Of a DNA stretch of 57,484 nucleotides, positions 36,948 through 46,000 are shown in pieces. Under the pieces are notes generated by a model. The model did not search any database, was not told the origin of the DNA, and saw only the letters and a list, made by a program, of their open reading frames with translations. This DNA is from Bacteriovoracaceae bacterium (GTDB lineage: Bacteria; Bdellovibrionota; Bacteriovoracia; Bacteriovoracales; Bacteriovoracaceae), in NCBI GenBank assembly GCA_019752535.1, contig JAIEMA010000029.1, positions 1 to 57,484 of the forward strand. Direction: 5' to 3'. How positions within the stretch are numbered: the first letter of the stretch is position 1; the number at the start of each line of letters is the position of its first letter. The position numbers were made by a program, and so were the translations under genes.

Positions 36948-37979
36948 ATGTCTAAAAAACTACTGATTTTATTTGGCGGCAGCTCTGAAGAGAGACTTGT
37001 TTCTGTGGCTTCGGCCCAAAATCTTGCCACTCATCTTCCTGAAGCTGAATTAGTTTTTATTTCTCCATCTGGAAGCATCACTCCTGTTTCTCCCACTGAA
37101 CTTGCAAGACATGCTAACCCGTTCACCACTCAGTTCATTCCTTCTGCTTCCCCTGTGGCCGGCCGAATTGAGAGCGCTCTCTCTCTTTATAAAGACTACA
37201 CTTTCATCCTGGCCCTGCATGGAACCGAGGGTGAGGATGGCTCACTTCAAAAGATTTTAGAAACTCACAAAATCAGCTACACCGGCACCAATTCAAAAGC
37301 CTCGGCAGCGGCGTTCGATAAAAAGAAAACCAAAGATGTCGCGCAAACGATTCATCTCCCATTAACGGCAGATTTACTGCTCTCAAATCCTGGCTCTCAA
37401 GAGGATCAAAAAAAGCTCCGAGATTTTTTTAAAAGTTATAAAAAAATTGTCTTAAAACCTGTCGCCAATGGCTCAAGTGTGGGCCTCTTCATTATTGAAG
37501 AAGAGAAACAGCTAAATGAAGCGATGGCAAAATTCACGGCCGCCACTGGCACTTACTTAGCAGAATGTTTCCTTGAAGGCCGAGAAATCACTGTTGGTGT
37601 AAGAGAGCATCTCGATGGTCATCTCTCTGCCCTTCCCTGCTCAGAGGTGAGAGTCAATAAAGGCAGACAATTTGATTACGAAGGAAAATATCTCGGCAGC
37701 GGTGTTCAAGAACTAACACCTGCTCCCATTTCTCCAGAAGTGGCGACTGAATGTCAGCGCCTAGCGATGGCGATTCATAAGGCGATTGGATGTGAAGGAT
37801 ACTCACGAACAGATATGATTTTAACTGACAGGGGACCCGTTCTCCTTGAGATCAATACACTTCCCGGCTTATCAAAAGCCTCTTTCATTCCTCAACAGTT
37901 AGTGGCCAATGGTGAAAATTTAAAAAGTTTCTTTCTTGAACAAGTGCAATTGGCAGAGAAGAGACTAGCTAAGAATTGA
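36948..37979 (+). CDS. ddl: D-alanine--D-alanine ligase-like ATP-grasp enzyme
   Basis: A 343-residue ATP-grasp ligase for the cytoplasmic D-Ala-D-Ala step of peptidoglycan synthesis. It shows LFGGSSEER, ALHGTEGEDGSLQKILE, the ATP-binding VLKPVANGSSVGL and EINTLPGLSKASFIPQQ, all typical of Ddl. The start is the ATG after AAAGGGAG; a TTG three bases upstream is less likely. It is not inside a mur cluster and could be a second Ddl or a relative acting on another D-amino acid. The 3' end overlaps crcB by 15 bases. Confidence 0.85.
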   Translation: MSKKLLILFGGSSEERLVSVASAQNLATHLPEAELVFISPSGSITPVSPTELARHANPFTTQFIPSASPVAGRIESALSLYKDYTFILALHGTEGEDGSLQKILETHKISYTGTNSKASAAAFDKKKTKDVAQTIHLPLTADLLLSNPGSQEDQKKLRDFFKSYKKIVLKPVANGSSVGLFIIEEEKQLNEAMAKFTAATGTYLAECFLEGREITVGVREHLDGHLSALPCSEVRVNKGRQFDYEGKYLGSGVQELTPAPISPEVATECQRLAMAIHKAIGCEGYSRTDMILTDRGPVLLEINTLPGLSKASFIPQQLVANGENLKSFFLEQVQLAEKRLAKN

Positions 37980-38315
37980 TTTACCTAGCATGACACCAAT
38001 GATTCCCAATATCACTTGGCCCCCAATATTAAAGGCCAAATGGCCGTATTGAGATTTTTCTAAAAGTTGCATGTTTTCAAGACTAAATGTCGAAAAGGTG
38101 GTGAAGGCACCAAGCAGCCCTGTCGTGAGAAACAGCAGGACGGATGAGGAGAGTTGAGGTTTTCCAATTTGCCCCACAATCAATCCCATGAGAAAAGATC
38201 CCAATACATTAATGGCAAAGAGGCTGACGCTAGGAGAAACAGGCAAGAGACGAGTCATTCCCCATCTTAAAATCGCCCCTACCGCTCCTCCGAAACCGAC
38301 CCATAAAATATCCAT
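37965..38315 (-). CDS. crcB: Fluoride channel CrcB/FluC
   Basis: A 116-residue four-helix membrane protein exporting fluoride as a dual-topology dimer. It has the family marks GGAVGAILRWG, NVLGSFLMG and TTGLLGAFTTFSTFSLE (the Phe/Thr/Ser fluoride path and central Na+ site). Full length. The 89-base upstream gap is too short and lacks features for a fluoride riboswitch, so control is unknown. Confidence 0.93.
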   Translation of the reverse strand: MDILWVGFGGAVGAILRWGMTRLLPVSPSVSLFAINVLGSFLMGLIVGQIGKPQLSSSVLLFLTTGLLGAFTTFSTFSLENMQLLEKSQYGHLAFNIGGQVILGIIGVMLGKSILS

Positions 38316-38404
38316 AAATTCCTTTTAAAAATAGCCTATTATAGGAGCGCTGCTCCTGGCCATAGTGAGCTTGAATCAGCAAGATATTCTTCCAAGGAGT
38401 CATC

Positions 38405-39136
38405 ATGGGACGTAAGTGGAATAACATTAAAATGAAAAAAGCCGCCTCAGATAAGGCGCGCTCTGCAAGTTACACAAAAATTCTTCGCGAAGTCACTATG
38501 GCCGTACGCCGCTCAGGTGCAGAGCCAGAATCAAACTTTGGACTCAAAATTGCTCTCGTGAAAGCGAAAGAAAACAACGTCCCACGCGACAACGTTGAAC
38601 GTGCCATTAAGAAAGGTCTTGGTGAGGGCGGAGAGAATTATGAAGAGATCTCCTACGAAGCGTACGCTCTAGACGGTGTGGCGGTTTATATTGATGCGGC
38701 CACTGATAACCCAACACGAACAATTGGAAATATTCGCTCCTACTTCAATCGTTGGGGTGGGGCCATCGGAACTCAAGGCTGCTTACAGTTTGTTTTTGAG
38801 CGCAAGGCCGTCTTCACAGTCAAAGCAGATGGTCTTGATGTCGATGAACTCACCATGGAGCTCATCGATGCGGGTTGTGAAGATATTGAATCAGAAGATG
38901 GATACTTAACGATTAAGGGTCCTGTCGAATCTTACGGTGATCTTCATAAAAAAATTGAATCCATGGGAATCAAGATCGAAGAATCTGGTCTTGAGCGCCT
39001 TCCTCTCAACACGAAAGCTGTGACTAATAAAGAGAGCTACGCCAATATTTTGCGCTTGCTTGAAATTCTTGATGAAGATGATGATATCCAAAAGGTTTAT
39101 CACAACATGGAATTCAACGAAGCTTTTGACGCCTGA
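38405..39136 (+). CDS. yebC: YebC/PmpR family protein
   Basis: A 243-residue protein of the YebC/TACO1 family, which eases ribosome stalling on proline-rich tracts and was earlier described as a transcriptional regulator. It has the N-terminal MGRKWNNIKMKKAASDKARS, NVPRDNVERAIKKG and YEAYALDGVAVYID segments. A good AGGAG ribosome site sets the start. Its TGA is overlapped by the probable CTG start of the outer-membrane protein gene. The two genes and the GntP permease form one run. Confidence 0.93.
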   Translation: MGRKWNNIKMKKAASDKARSASYTKILREVTMAVRRSGAEPESNFGLKIALVKAKENNVPRDNVERAIKKGLGEGGENYEEISYEAYALDGVAVYIDAATDNPTRTIGNIRSYFNRWGGAIGTQGCLQFVFERKAVFTVKADGLDVDELTMELIDAGCEDIESEDGYLTIKGPVESYGDLHKKIESMGIKIEESGLERLPLNTKAVTNKESYANILRLLEILDEDDDIQKVYHNMEFNEAFDA

Positions 39137-39936
39137 AAGCTTTAATTTTCTTTTTTCTTTTAATCCCTTCCGCCTTCGCACTCCCACTCTATGAGTTGGG
39201 AGTCGGAGCGGGAACGGGCTATCTTCCTGACTACCCGGCCGCAGGCCAAGGCAGAGTTCGCACACTGGCCCTCCCCAACTTTCGCTATCGCGGAAAAGTC
39301 TTACGTGCAGATGAGGACAGTGGTGTTCGAGCGAGAATATTTGAAAATGAAAATGTTGATTTCGATTTAAGTTTTGGTGGAGCCTTCCCAGTCAACGCCG
39401 GTGATAACCGCGCTCGAAAGGACATGGCCCCACTCAATTGGCTTGTGGAATTTGGGCCCAGACTTTTTGTCATTCTCTATAACAATCCTAAAAAAGCTCG
39501 CTTACGTTTTGGCCTTCCGATGAGAGCGGTTTATTCAACAGATGGAAAATCGGCCACCTATCGCGGAATTGTCACTGTTCCAGGTTTTTTAGGTGAGCTC
39601 TTTCACTCCCCTTGTGACCGCTGCAGAATGATTGCGGCGATCGGCCCCACATTCGCCTCTGAGGGAGTGGGAGATTATTTTTACCAAGTCGATCAAAAAG
39701 ATGTCACGGCCAATCGTCCCTTCTACGACGCTAAGCCAGGTTACATGGGCACAGACTTCACGGCCGGGTTGTCATATACCCAGGCCCAGTGGGAGATATT
39801 CATCGGCGGCAGAGCCTCCACTTATGCGGGTGCAGTCAATGAGAGGAGTCCGCTCTTTATACGCCGAGAAAACGTTGCAGGCTTTATCGCTGTAGGATGG
39901 CTCTTCTACTCCTCAAAAGAAGAAGCTAAGCAGTAG
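39133..39936 (+). CDS. MipA/OmpV family outer-membrane protein, probable CTG start
   Basis: A beta-barrel of the MipA/OmpV family: LGVGAGTGYLPDYPAAGQG, ALPNFRYRGKVLRADE, GVRARIFEN and RKDMAPLNWLVEFGP are family blocks. From the first ordinary start (TTG at 39196) the protein has no signal peptide. In frame upstream lies a perfect one (KALIFFFLLIPSAFA, then LPLYELG) whose only initiator is CTG at 39133, because a TGA closes the frame at 39127. The CTG overlaps the yebC stop as CTGA, mimicking the ATGA overlaps elsewhere. About 267 residues on this reading. Confidence 0.8.
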   Translation: MKALIFFFLLIPSAFALPLYELGVGAGTGYLPDYPAAGQGRVRTLALPNFRYRGKVLRADEDSGVRARIFENENVDFDLSFGGAFPVNAGDNRARKDMAPLNWLVEFGPRLFVILYNNPKKARLRFGLPMRAVYSTDGKSATYRGIVTVPGFLGELFHSPCDRCRMIAAIGPTFASEGVGDYFYQVDQKDVTANRPFYDAKPGYMGTDFTAGLSYTQAQWEIFIGGRASTYAGAVNERSPLFIRRENVAGFIAVGWLFYSSKEEAKQ

Positions 39937-39947
39937 GGAGAAATTGT

Positions 39948-41327
39948 ATGGGTGTTGTCGGAATAATTTTATCACTCTCTGGTCTGATGTATTTTGCTTA
40001 TCGTGGCATGAACGTCCTTATTCTCGCTCCTCTGATGGCGCTTCTCGCCTGCTTGTTTCACGCAGACACTCCAATGCTCGCAACTCTTACTCAAGTGTAT
40101 ATGCCGGCCGTAGGTGGATACATTATTAAGTATCTTCCACTCTTTATGCTCGGATCCATTTTTGGAAAACTCATGAGTGAGTCGGGAAGTGCAGATAAGA
40201 TAGCTCAGTTTGTGTCTGGAAAACTTGGCCCTCGCCACGCAATTCTAGCCGTCATCAGTTCATGTGCGGTTCTCACCTATGGAGGAGTCTCCCTGTTTGT
40301 TGTGGCTTTCTGTATGGAGCCGCTCGCAGTGTCTCTGTTCCGTGAAGCCAAACTTCCTCGTCGCTTTATTCCCGGGGCGATAGCAGTGGGAGCTTTCACT
40401 TTCACCATGACTGCCCTTCCAGGGACTCCCTCTATTCAAAATGCTATCCCCATGCCTTTTTTTGGCACTGATACATTTGCAGCTCCCATCCTAGGTCTTA
40501 TCGCGAGTCTAATCATGGGTGGTTTTGGAACTTGGTGGATGATTTCTCGCAGTCAGAAAGCGGTGAACAAAGGTGAAACTTTTGTAGAAAAAGAAAAACA
40601 TGAATTCATCAAACAAGATAATCTTCCCTCGGTCCTCACCTCTTTTGCTCCTCTTTTGATTGTTTTTATTTTTAACTATGCCTTTAGCCGTCATATCTTT
40701 CCGGCCATGAATCATGACTACCTCGCCGAAAAGCTTTATGGAGAAATCACACTTGATAAAGTTATTGGGACATGGGCCCTAGTTGCTGCTTTAGTGATTG
40801 GAATTCTTGCGATCTTCACACTTCATTTTAAACGCTTCGCCTCCCCTCTTCAGGCGCTTAATAAAGGCACCTTAGATTGCATGCTGCCTGTGTTTAACAC
40901 TGCCTCAGAAGTGGGCTACGGAAATACCATTGCTGTATTGAGCTCTTTTGCTCTCATTAAATCTGGCGTGCTCTCTCTTTCTGGTTCAAATCCATTGGTG
41001 TCTGAAGCCATTGCAGTCAATGTACTCGCAGGAATCACAGGTTCTGCTTCTGGAGGACTAAGTATTGCTTTGGGTGCACTTGGAAAAACTTATCTAGAAC
41101 TCGCACAAACTGCAGGGATCTCTCCTGAGCTGCTACATCGGGTTGGCTCTATCGCTTCGGGTGGCTTTGATACACTTCCTCATAATGGAGCGGTGATTAC
41201 ACTGCTGGCCATTTGTGGGATGGATCATAAAAGATCATATTTTGATATTTTTATGGTCGCTGTCGTCTTTCCGTTCGCAGCGACCATTGCTGTCGTTGGA
41301 CTAGGAACAATGTTTGGGAGCTTCTAG
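39948..41327 (+). CDS. GntP family permease
   Basis: A 459-residue inner-membrane transporter with about 12 hydrophobic segments. The YGGVSLFVVAFCMEPLAVSLFREAKLPRRFIPGAIAVGAFTFTMTALPGTPSIQN region and the later GSASGGLSIALG and ASGGFDTLPHNGAVITLL are typical of the GntP (gluconate/hydroxy acid:proton symporter) family. It has a GGGAG ribosome site 11 bases after the barrel gene. The barrel may be the outer-membrane route for the same solute. A hydroxybutyrate-type substrate would fit the PHB genes nearby, but that is inference. Confidence 0.85.
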   Translation: MGVVGIILSLSGLMYFAYRGMNVLILAPLMALLACLFHADTPMLATLTQVYMPAVGGYIIKYLPLFMLGSIFGKLMSESGSADKIAQFVSGKLGPRHAILAVISSCAVLTYGGVSLFVVAFCMEPLAVSLFREAKLPRRFIPGAIAVGAFTFTMTALPGTPSIQNAIPMPFFGTDTFAAPILGLIASLIMGGFGTWWMISRSQKAVNKGETFVEKEKHEFIKQDNLPSVLTSFAPLLIVFIFNYAFSRHIFPAMNHDYLAEKLYGEITLDKVIGTWALVAALVIGILAIFTLHFKRFASPLQALNKGTLDCMLPVFNTASEVGYGNTIAVLSSFALIKSGVLSLSGSNPLVSEAIAVNVLAGITGSASGGLSIALGALGKTYLELAQTAGISPELLHRVGSIASGGFDTLPHNGAVITLLAICGMDHKRSYFDIFMVAVVFPFAATIAVVGLGTMFGSF

Positions 41328-41839
41328 CGAAGCTCCTTAACGAGATCGTCTCCAAGAGAGGGCTGCTCTTCGATACCTTTTCCAAACCAAATGCACCAAG
41401 TGGCATTCATGACTTCGGCCCCAGAGGCTTCAAATTTTGAGTTTCCAGAGACCATTGTGATTTTTTGATCAGCAGCCGTGTAGTTAATACTGATGCGGTC
41501 TTCTTTATTGAAATCACCATTAAAGGCCTTCACCATTTGATCGGTAATTTCTTTATTTTTAAAGCCACAATTCTCATAGGCTTCAACTAAAGATGTGGTG
41601 ATTTTCTTTGCATCCACAGAACGCATAAAAATTAATTCTAAGGCTTTATCAACATTGGCTTCTTGAATTGCTTTACGAGTTTTTTCAGTAGGGATTGTTT
41701 GGATAAAACTTTTAATTTTATAAACATCAACTTTAACAAATAAGATTTTCTTTTGACGAATGCCCTCACCGGTTTTAACCATGGGCTCTGCAAAAACAAC
41801 AGAAGAGATGAGTGCAAGACTCAGGAATAAGTATTTCAT
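41324..41839 (-). CDS. Exported chalcone-isomerase-like protein
   Basis: About 171 residues. The start is the ATG after TGGAGG, giving a Sec signal ending VVFA. The body (GEGIRQKKILFVKVDVYKIKSF, YENCGFK, ISINYTAADQKI, ATWCIWFGKGI) matches bacterial chalcone-isomerase-fold proteins (Chalcone_3), which lack the plant enzyme's known role. It follows 3-hydroxybutyrate dehydrogenase by 28 bases on the same strand. The stop is shared with the convergent permease gene through CTAG. Confidence 0.78.
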   Translation of the reverse strand: MKYLFLSLALISSVVFAEPMVKTGEGIRQKKILFVKVDVYKIKSFIQTIPTEKTRKAIQEANVDKALELIFMRSVDAKKITTSLVEAYENCGFKNKEITDQMVKAFNGDFNKEDRISINYTAADQKITMVSGNSKFEASGAEVMNATWCIWFGKGIEEQPSLGDDLVKELR

Positions 41840-41867
41840 AAAAACCTCCAAGGTGTTTATGAGTATA

Positions 41868-42614
41868 CTACAGTCCCATTCCCCATCCACCAGAGATATT
41901 AAATGCCTCACCAGTTATGGTCGACGCGTTATCTGATGCTAAGAAGAGAACAAACTGAGCAACTTGATCAGGATGAGTAAGTTTTTTGATCTGCTGATCT
42001 TTTAAAAAAACTCGCTCCAACACTTCTTGTTCGCTGAGCTTATTGAGCTCCATTTGAGACTTCACTTGATCACGCATGAGAGGTGTATCAACAAAACCTG
42101 GGCAAATGGTATTCACAGTAATATTAAAAGGCGCGCCTTCAATGGCCGCCACTTTTGCAAGGCCTAAAACTCCATGCTTAGCGGCGACATAAGCAGACTT
42201 AAAAGGGCTCGCAAGTTTTCCATGAACAGAGCTGATATTAATCACACGCCCTGAATTCAGTTTTTTCATCATGGGCCAAAGATTTTTTGTACAAAGAAAT
42301 GTTCCAGTGAGCATCACTCCAATCAATTGCTGCCACTTCTCAATTGGGAATTCATCTAAAGGGGCCATGAACTGAAGGCCAGAGTTATTGATCAGGATAC
42401 CCACATCACCCACCAGAGCATGAGTGTCTTGAGCGGCCTTAATGACGGCCGCTTCACTTGAGACATCACAGAAGACATGCGGGATGCGGGGATCAGCCTC
42501 TAGTGGAGCGCGAAGATCCCAATTCACCACTTTATGACCAGCTTCACTTAATGCGATCGCAATCGCTCGTCCAATTCCACTTGAAGCTCCTGTGACAACT
42601 GCTGCTGCTTTCAT
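41868..42614 (-). CDS. bdhA: 3-hydroxybutyrate dehydrogenase (SDR)
   Basis: A 248-residue SDR. The cofactor motif GASSGIGRAIAIAL, NNSG, catalytic Ser in ISSVHGKLASPFKS and YVAAKHGVLGLAKV are intact. VHGKxAS, the DTPL segment with a long helical insert, and ending ITGEAFNISGGWG are characteristic of D-3-hydroxybutyrate dehydrogenases. It would oxidise 3-hydroxybutyrate to acetoacetate. The ATGA overlap with the PHB depolymerase gene upstream strongly supports this role. Confidence 0.88.
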   Translation of the reverse strand: MKAAAVVTGASSGIGRAIAIALSEAGHKVVNWDLRAPLEADPRIPHVFCDVSSEAAVIKAAQDTHALVGDVGILINNSGLQFMAPLDEFPIEKWQQLIGVMLTGTFLCTKNLWPMMKKLNSGRVINISSVHGKLASPFKSAYVAAKHGVLGLAKVAAIEGAPFNITVNTICPGFVDTPLMRDQVKSQMELNKLSEQEVLERVFLKDQQIKKLTHPDQVAQFVLFLASDNASTITGEAFNISGGWGMGL

Positions 42615-43600
42615 AAATCACCACTAAATTTTTTAAAGTTTAATTTTTTACTTCTCCATAATTCAATCACTCGAGCGATCATGCGCATCTGAGGCCCATC
42701 TTTTGTATGATAAAGAGGACCCGTATAACCCCACCAATCCCAGCAGCCGCGAGGATTGCCGAGAAAAAAGTTTCTGACAGCTTGAGGATAGAGAATCACC
42801 ACTTTGTTGGATTCGGCCCAGGCGTTGTAGCCAGTGTTCATGACATAATCCATGCCGACATCATCAATCGTTTGACGGCAGCCGTGAAACGCCACATGCA
42901 GCTGGCAGTTCGACTCTTTGGACTCACACTCAACAGGGACATAGGCAAAACCCGTTTTCGCAAGCGAGAGCACAGCAGGATCAAGGCCATGAGCTTGAGG
43001 AAAGCTGAAGACACGAGAAGAGTTTGCAGCTTTTTTATTTTTAAGAGGGCCGATTAAATGATTAAGCATCTCCCCGGCAATATCACGAGCGCAGTTTGAG
43101 ATATAAGGGGGGCTTGATGGATCCTCACAAGGGTTACCAAAATTAAGCGTCGGAAAGGCATGTCCTACAGAGAGCGAGTTTTCAAATTTCAAATCATTCG
43201 CTTTCACTCCCCATTTTTTATAAAGCGAAGCCAAGCGCTGACTCATCACTGGAAGAACCGTGCGATCAGCAGTTCCAGAGAGAATATAAACTTTTGATTT
43301 CGAAAGATTTTTTAACTCATCAATCCGTCCGTCACTTTCTCTGCGAAGTGCTTCATCGATTGAGTCTTCCGTGCGAGGAGCGCCACCGGCCGTATCCATA
43401 CATGTGTTGAGGGCCGTGTTCACGTTTCCACGGGCACACCAAAAGGGGCCGCCGGCCAAAATTCCAGCACCAGAAATTTCCGATGAATAAGCGACATGAA
43501 GTTGATGTGCGAAATAGGCACCTGAGGAGAGACCAGAGACAGTGACTTGCGCCATTGAGGGAAAAGCCACCAAAAGAAGAGCATAAAAAATGTTTTTCAT
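42611..43600 (-). CDS. Secreted poly(3-hydroxybutyrate) depolymerase-like esterase
   Basis: About 329 residues with a Sec signal ending PSMA. The catalytic triad is readable: Ser25 in SGLSSGAYFA, Asp in GTADRTVLP, His in SVGHAFPT. CNCARD-like and FHGCRQTIDDVG segments and the NPRGCWDWWGY ending match PHB depolymerase-type exported esterases. The start is put at the ATG giving the cleanest signal peptide; an in-frame ATG four codons earlier is possible. Coupled by ATGA to bdhA, so the pair degrades polyhydroxybutyrate, from outside or from lysed neighbours. Confidence 0.82.
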   Translation of the reverse strand: MKNIFYALLLVAFPSMAQVTVSGLSSGAYFAHQLHVAYSSEISGAGILAGGPFWCARGNVNTALNTCMDTAGGAPRTEDSIDEALRRESDGRIDELKNLSKSKVYILSGTADRTVLPVMSQRLASLYKKWGVKANDLKFENSLSVGHAFPTLNFGNPCEDPSSPPYISNCARDIAGEMLNHLIGPLKNKKAANSSRVFSFPQAHGLDPAVLSLAKTGFAYVPVECESKESNCQLHVAFHGCRQTIDDVGMDYVMNTGYNAWAESNKVVILYPQAVRNFFLGNPRGCWDWWGYTGPLYHTKDGPQMRMIARVIELWRSKKLNFKKFSGDL

Positions 43601-43648
43601 GCTCTCAGTCATACCAGTGACGTCACTTAAATTGGAAGGGCTTAGTCC

Positions 43649-44629
43649 TTAAAAAGATTCAACATTCCATTCAAAATCGCGAACAGTTGTGTTTCCTGCA
43701 AAGTCAGAAGCCTTTAAAATCAACTTGTGACGACCCGATGCAACAGGAAGCTTAAATTGAAAACCAAGATCGATCACTGGACGTCGGCAGCTGTAATCTC
43801 CGCAGGCCATGGATGGAACATAAAAATCATCCACAAGCGCCTCTTCATTTGCTCCACCTGGAAGAGATTCAAACAGCCACACCACATGAGGAGCCGCTCC
43901 ATCAATTTCAATTTCAATAGAGTGGGGAGGCACTATAAATTTATCATGATGAACCAGATCACTGATTTCAGCGTAAATGGAGTACTCACCTCGCACAGTT
44001 TGACCCGAGAGCTCACGGCTATTTTTCAATAGCCCGATACGATTAATCACGGGCACTGAAGTATCTTGCAGTGGAAGAAGGAACAGAAATGGTGAGAGAA
44101 ATTTTTTTTGGCCATCTAATATATTAAGATGGATGTGATGGTAGCGCTCACCAAAACTAGTGATAGGCCACTTCACCACTTCACCAATTTTGCTTCCGGC
44201 CTCAATTCTTGCGCCGGTTTTAAATGCACTCAGCACTTCTTGAGTCATACTGTTGCGATCAACATGGTGATACTGCCAGAGAAATCCTTGGTCATCTAAA
44301 ATGGCGATCTCCCAATAGAGAGGGCCGCCCATATAATTTTCAATATTCACCACTTTTCCGGCCGCCGACGCCAAGACACTCTCTCCAGCATTCGCACGAA
44401 TATCGAGTCCATGATGGAAGTAAGGAGCCCCGCTCCCGTAGTTTTGGTAAGAAGCATTGGTGTGACCAATAGAGAGAACGTTAACAGGCCATGAGTGCTG
44501 TCCCGCATTCGATTTATTTTCAAGTCGACCAAAAGCTTTCTCGTAATAAGCCGGCGTGCTTAAGCGATGTAAATGAGGGTCTTGAGCGTGAAGGTTGAGA
44601 CTTAGAAGCATTGTTATAAAAATAATCAT
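43649..44629 (-). CDS. Exported M23 (LytM-type) metallopeptidase
   Basis: A 326-residue protein with a short Sec signal ending NLHA. Zinc ligands fit the M23 pattern: His72 and Asp76 in YFHHGLDI and the HxH pair His165/His167 in YHHIHLNI, with YHHVD as the catalytic His region. The active site is therefore complete. A C-terminal beta domain of about 130 residues (VVWLFESLPGG, FAGNTTVRDFEW) resembles a carbohydrate- or wall-binding Ig-like fold. It probably cleaves peptidoglycan cross-bridges. Confidence 0.88.
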   Translation of the reverse strand: MIIFITMLLSLNLHAQDPHLHRLSTPAYYEKAFGRLENKSNAGQHSWPVNVLSIGHTNASYQNYGSGAPYFHHGLDIRANAGESVLASAAGKVVNIENYMGGPLYWEIAILDDQGFLWQYHHVDRNSMTQEVLSAFKTGARIEAGSKIGEVVKWPITSFGERYHHIHLNILDGQKKFLSPFLFLLPLQDTSVPVINRIGLLKNSRELSGQTVRGEYSIYAEISDLVHHDKFIVPPHSIEIEIDGAAPHVVWLFESLPGGANEEALVDDFYVPSMACGDYSCRRPVIDLGFQFKLPVASGRHKLILKASDFAGNTTVRDFEWNVESF

Positions 44630-44684
44630 GAAGAAAGCATGACCTGAGACGAGTCATTCTGACAAACTTTGGCTAAAGTCATTT

Positions 44685-45434
44685 ATGTCTAAATTTTTAT
44701 TCATATTGATCTTTTTTATCTCAGGGTGTGGTCTTCAACGTCTTGCCGTGAGTCAACTCGATCAACTTATTGAAATCCAGACGGCCTCAAAACTCGATCT
44801 CTATTGGAAACAGAAAGAAGCCCTTGAGAGAGATATCAATCTTTTTCTTAAAGAGCAGCAGAAGCAATCGGGCGAAACTTTGGTCTTGGTAAAAAAAATT
44901 GATCCCACTCAAACGCAGGAGTTTGACCAATGGTGGAACACTCTTGCCTCAACTTATCAACGGGTGGCCGAAGAATACTCAAAAATTCTTGCAAAGTACT
45001 TGGCCCTAATAGATTCCAAGCAGAAAAAGAATTTCATTTCAAAAATCAACGAGGAAAATGAAGAGCTAAGAGAAAAAAGTGATCACTTGCGAGTCGACCA
45101 GCTAGAAGAAAGAATCACATTCTTTTTTGGTGATATCAATCCCCAACAAAAAGAAGCCATCAATAAATATTTTCCCATTTGGAAGAAGCGAAATCTAGAG
45201 CGCATAAATAGAAGAGTCAAATTGGCAGAAGAGCTGAGTAAGCCACAAACGGAGAAGAGCTATTTTGAGCTTTTTCAAAACTATCAAACAGAAAGTTTAA
45301 AAGACCCCACTCCCATCATTCATTTCTTAAAATCAATTTGCCAGCCTCTCAACGCGGATCAAATCAAGTTTTTTTTAGAGAAAAAAAAGCAAGGAGTTGA
45401 ACTGATCGAGGCCTTTCAACAGGCTCACTACTAA
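44685..45434 (+). CDS. DUF6279 family lipoprotein
   Basis: A 249-residue lipoprotein (lipobox FISGC, Cys15), then an all-helical domain. Repeated long amphipathic helices (YWKQKEALERDINLFLKE, DQWWNTLASTYQRVAEEYSKILAKYL) are typical of DUF6279 lipoproteins of unknown role. It is divergent from the M23 peptidase across 55 bases. Its stop shares CTAA with the convergent DUF2914 gene. Confidence 0.75.
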   Translation: MSKFLFILIFFISGCGLQRLAVSQLDQLIEIQTASKLDLYWKQKEALERDINLFLKEQQKQSGETLVLVKKIDPTQTQEFDQWWNTLASTYQRVAEEYSKILAKYLALIDSKQKKNFISKINEENEELREKSDHLRVDQLEERITFFFGDINPQQKEAINKYFPIWKKRNLERINRRVKLAEELSKPQTEKSYFELFQNYQTESLKDPTPIIHFLKSICQPLNADQIKFFLEKKKQGVELIEAFQQAHY

Positions 45435-45982
45435 TTGGTTTCAATCCTTTCAAAATTTCTTGTGCGACCAAGATCAGTGTCCGGATGGATGAAGAAAGAA
45501 ATTCGACCAATCTCTCGACCATCAGTGGTCTCAACCCCCACTCTCCAGTCACCATCGGTATAGTTGGACTTCGAGGCAAAACCTCTGTAGCCGGCTTCAC
45601 GACCGCCCGTCACACGAAGAGGAATTTTGTCAGTGGTCTGCCACTGACCTTCAGAGACATTAAATTTCTGCCAATGAAGAATAACCGTGTCATCAAAGCG
45701 AGCGGGAGAGAAAATTTTTGCAAACAAAAAGATTTTATCACCACCACGGGCCGCAAAATCTTGATCTCCCCTATTCCAAGGCTTCCACCAAGGGTTTTCG
45801 TGATAAAGAACGTAATTCCCATTCTCTTTTTTGATGTTGTGATAAACACCCATTTCTTGAACGGCCAGTGGGACTGGAGGAATCCACCCAATGAGGTAAA
45901 AGAGAAAGAATAAAACAATCACCAATGCCCCAGGGGCCAGAAGTCGCTTCATTAAAAGTGAGCTATCGTTGAGCTTTTTCAA
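45431..45982 (-). CDS. DUF2914 protein, C-terminal part after an in-frame TAG
   Basis: A 183-codon open frame with one membrane segment and a DUF2914 domain (PPVPLAVQEMGVYHNI, VILHWQKFNVSEGQW, RVTGGREAGYRGFASKSNY, DGDWRVGVETTDGREIGRI). It is in the same frame as the membrane part upstream; only a TAG at 46001-46003 plus six codons (QWHRYL) separate them. No ribosome site precedes the TTG at 45982 or the ATG at 45952. Joined, the two give a normal full DUF2914 membrane protein of about 360 codons. So this is a disrupted gene, a readthrough product, or a sequencing error. Confidence 0.7.
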   Translation of the reverse strand: MKKLNDSSLLMKRLLAPGALVIVLFFLFYLIGWIPPVPLAVQEMGVYHNIKKENGNYVLYHENPWWKPWNRGDQDFAARGGDKIFLFAKIFSPARFDDTVILHWQKFNVSEGQWQTTDKIPLRVTGGREAGYRGFASKSNYTDGDWRVGVETTDGREIGRISFFIHPDTDLGRTRNFERIETN

Positions 45983-46000
45983 GAGGTAGCGGTGCCATTG

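Noticed and set aside
38316-38404. Fluoride riboswitch upstream of crcB
   Set aside because: The gap is only 89 bases and I could not find the conserved pseudoknot bases. A small palindrome AGGAGC-GCT-GCTCCT is present but is not riboswitch-like.
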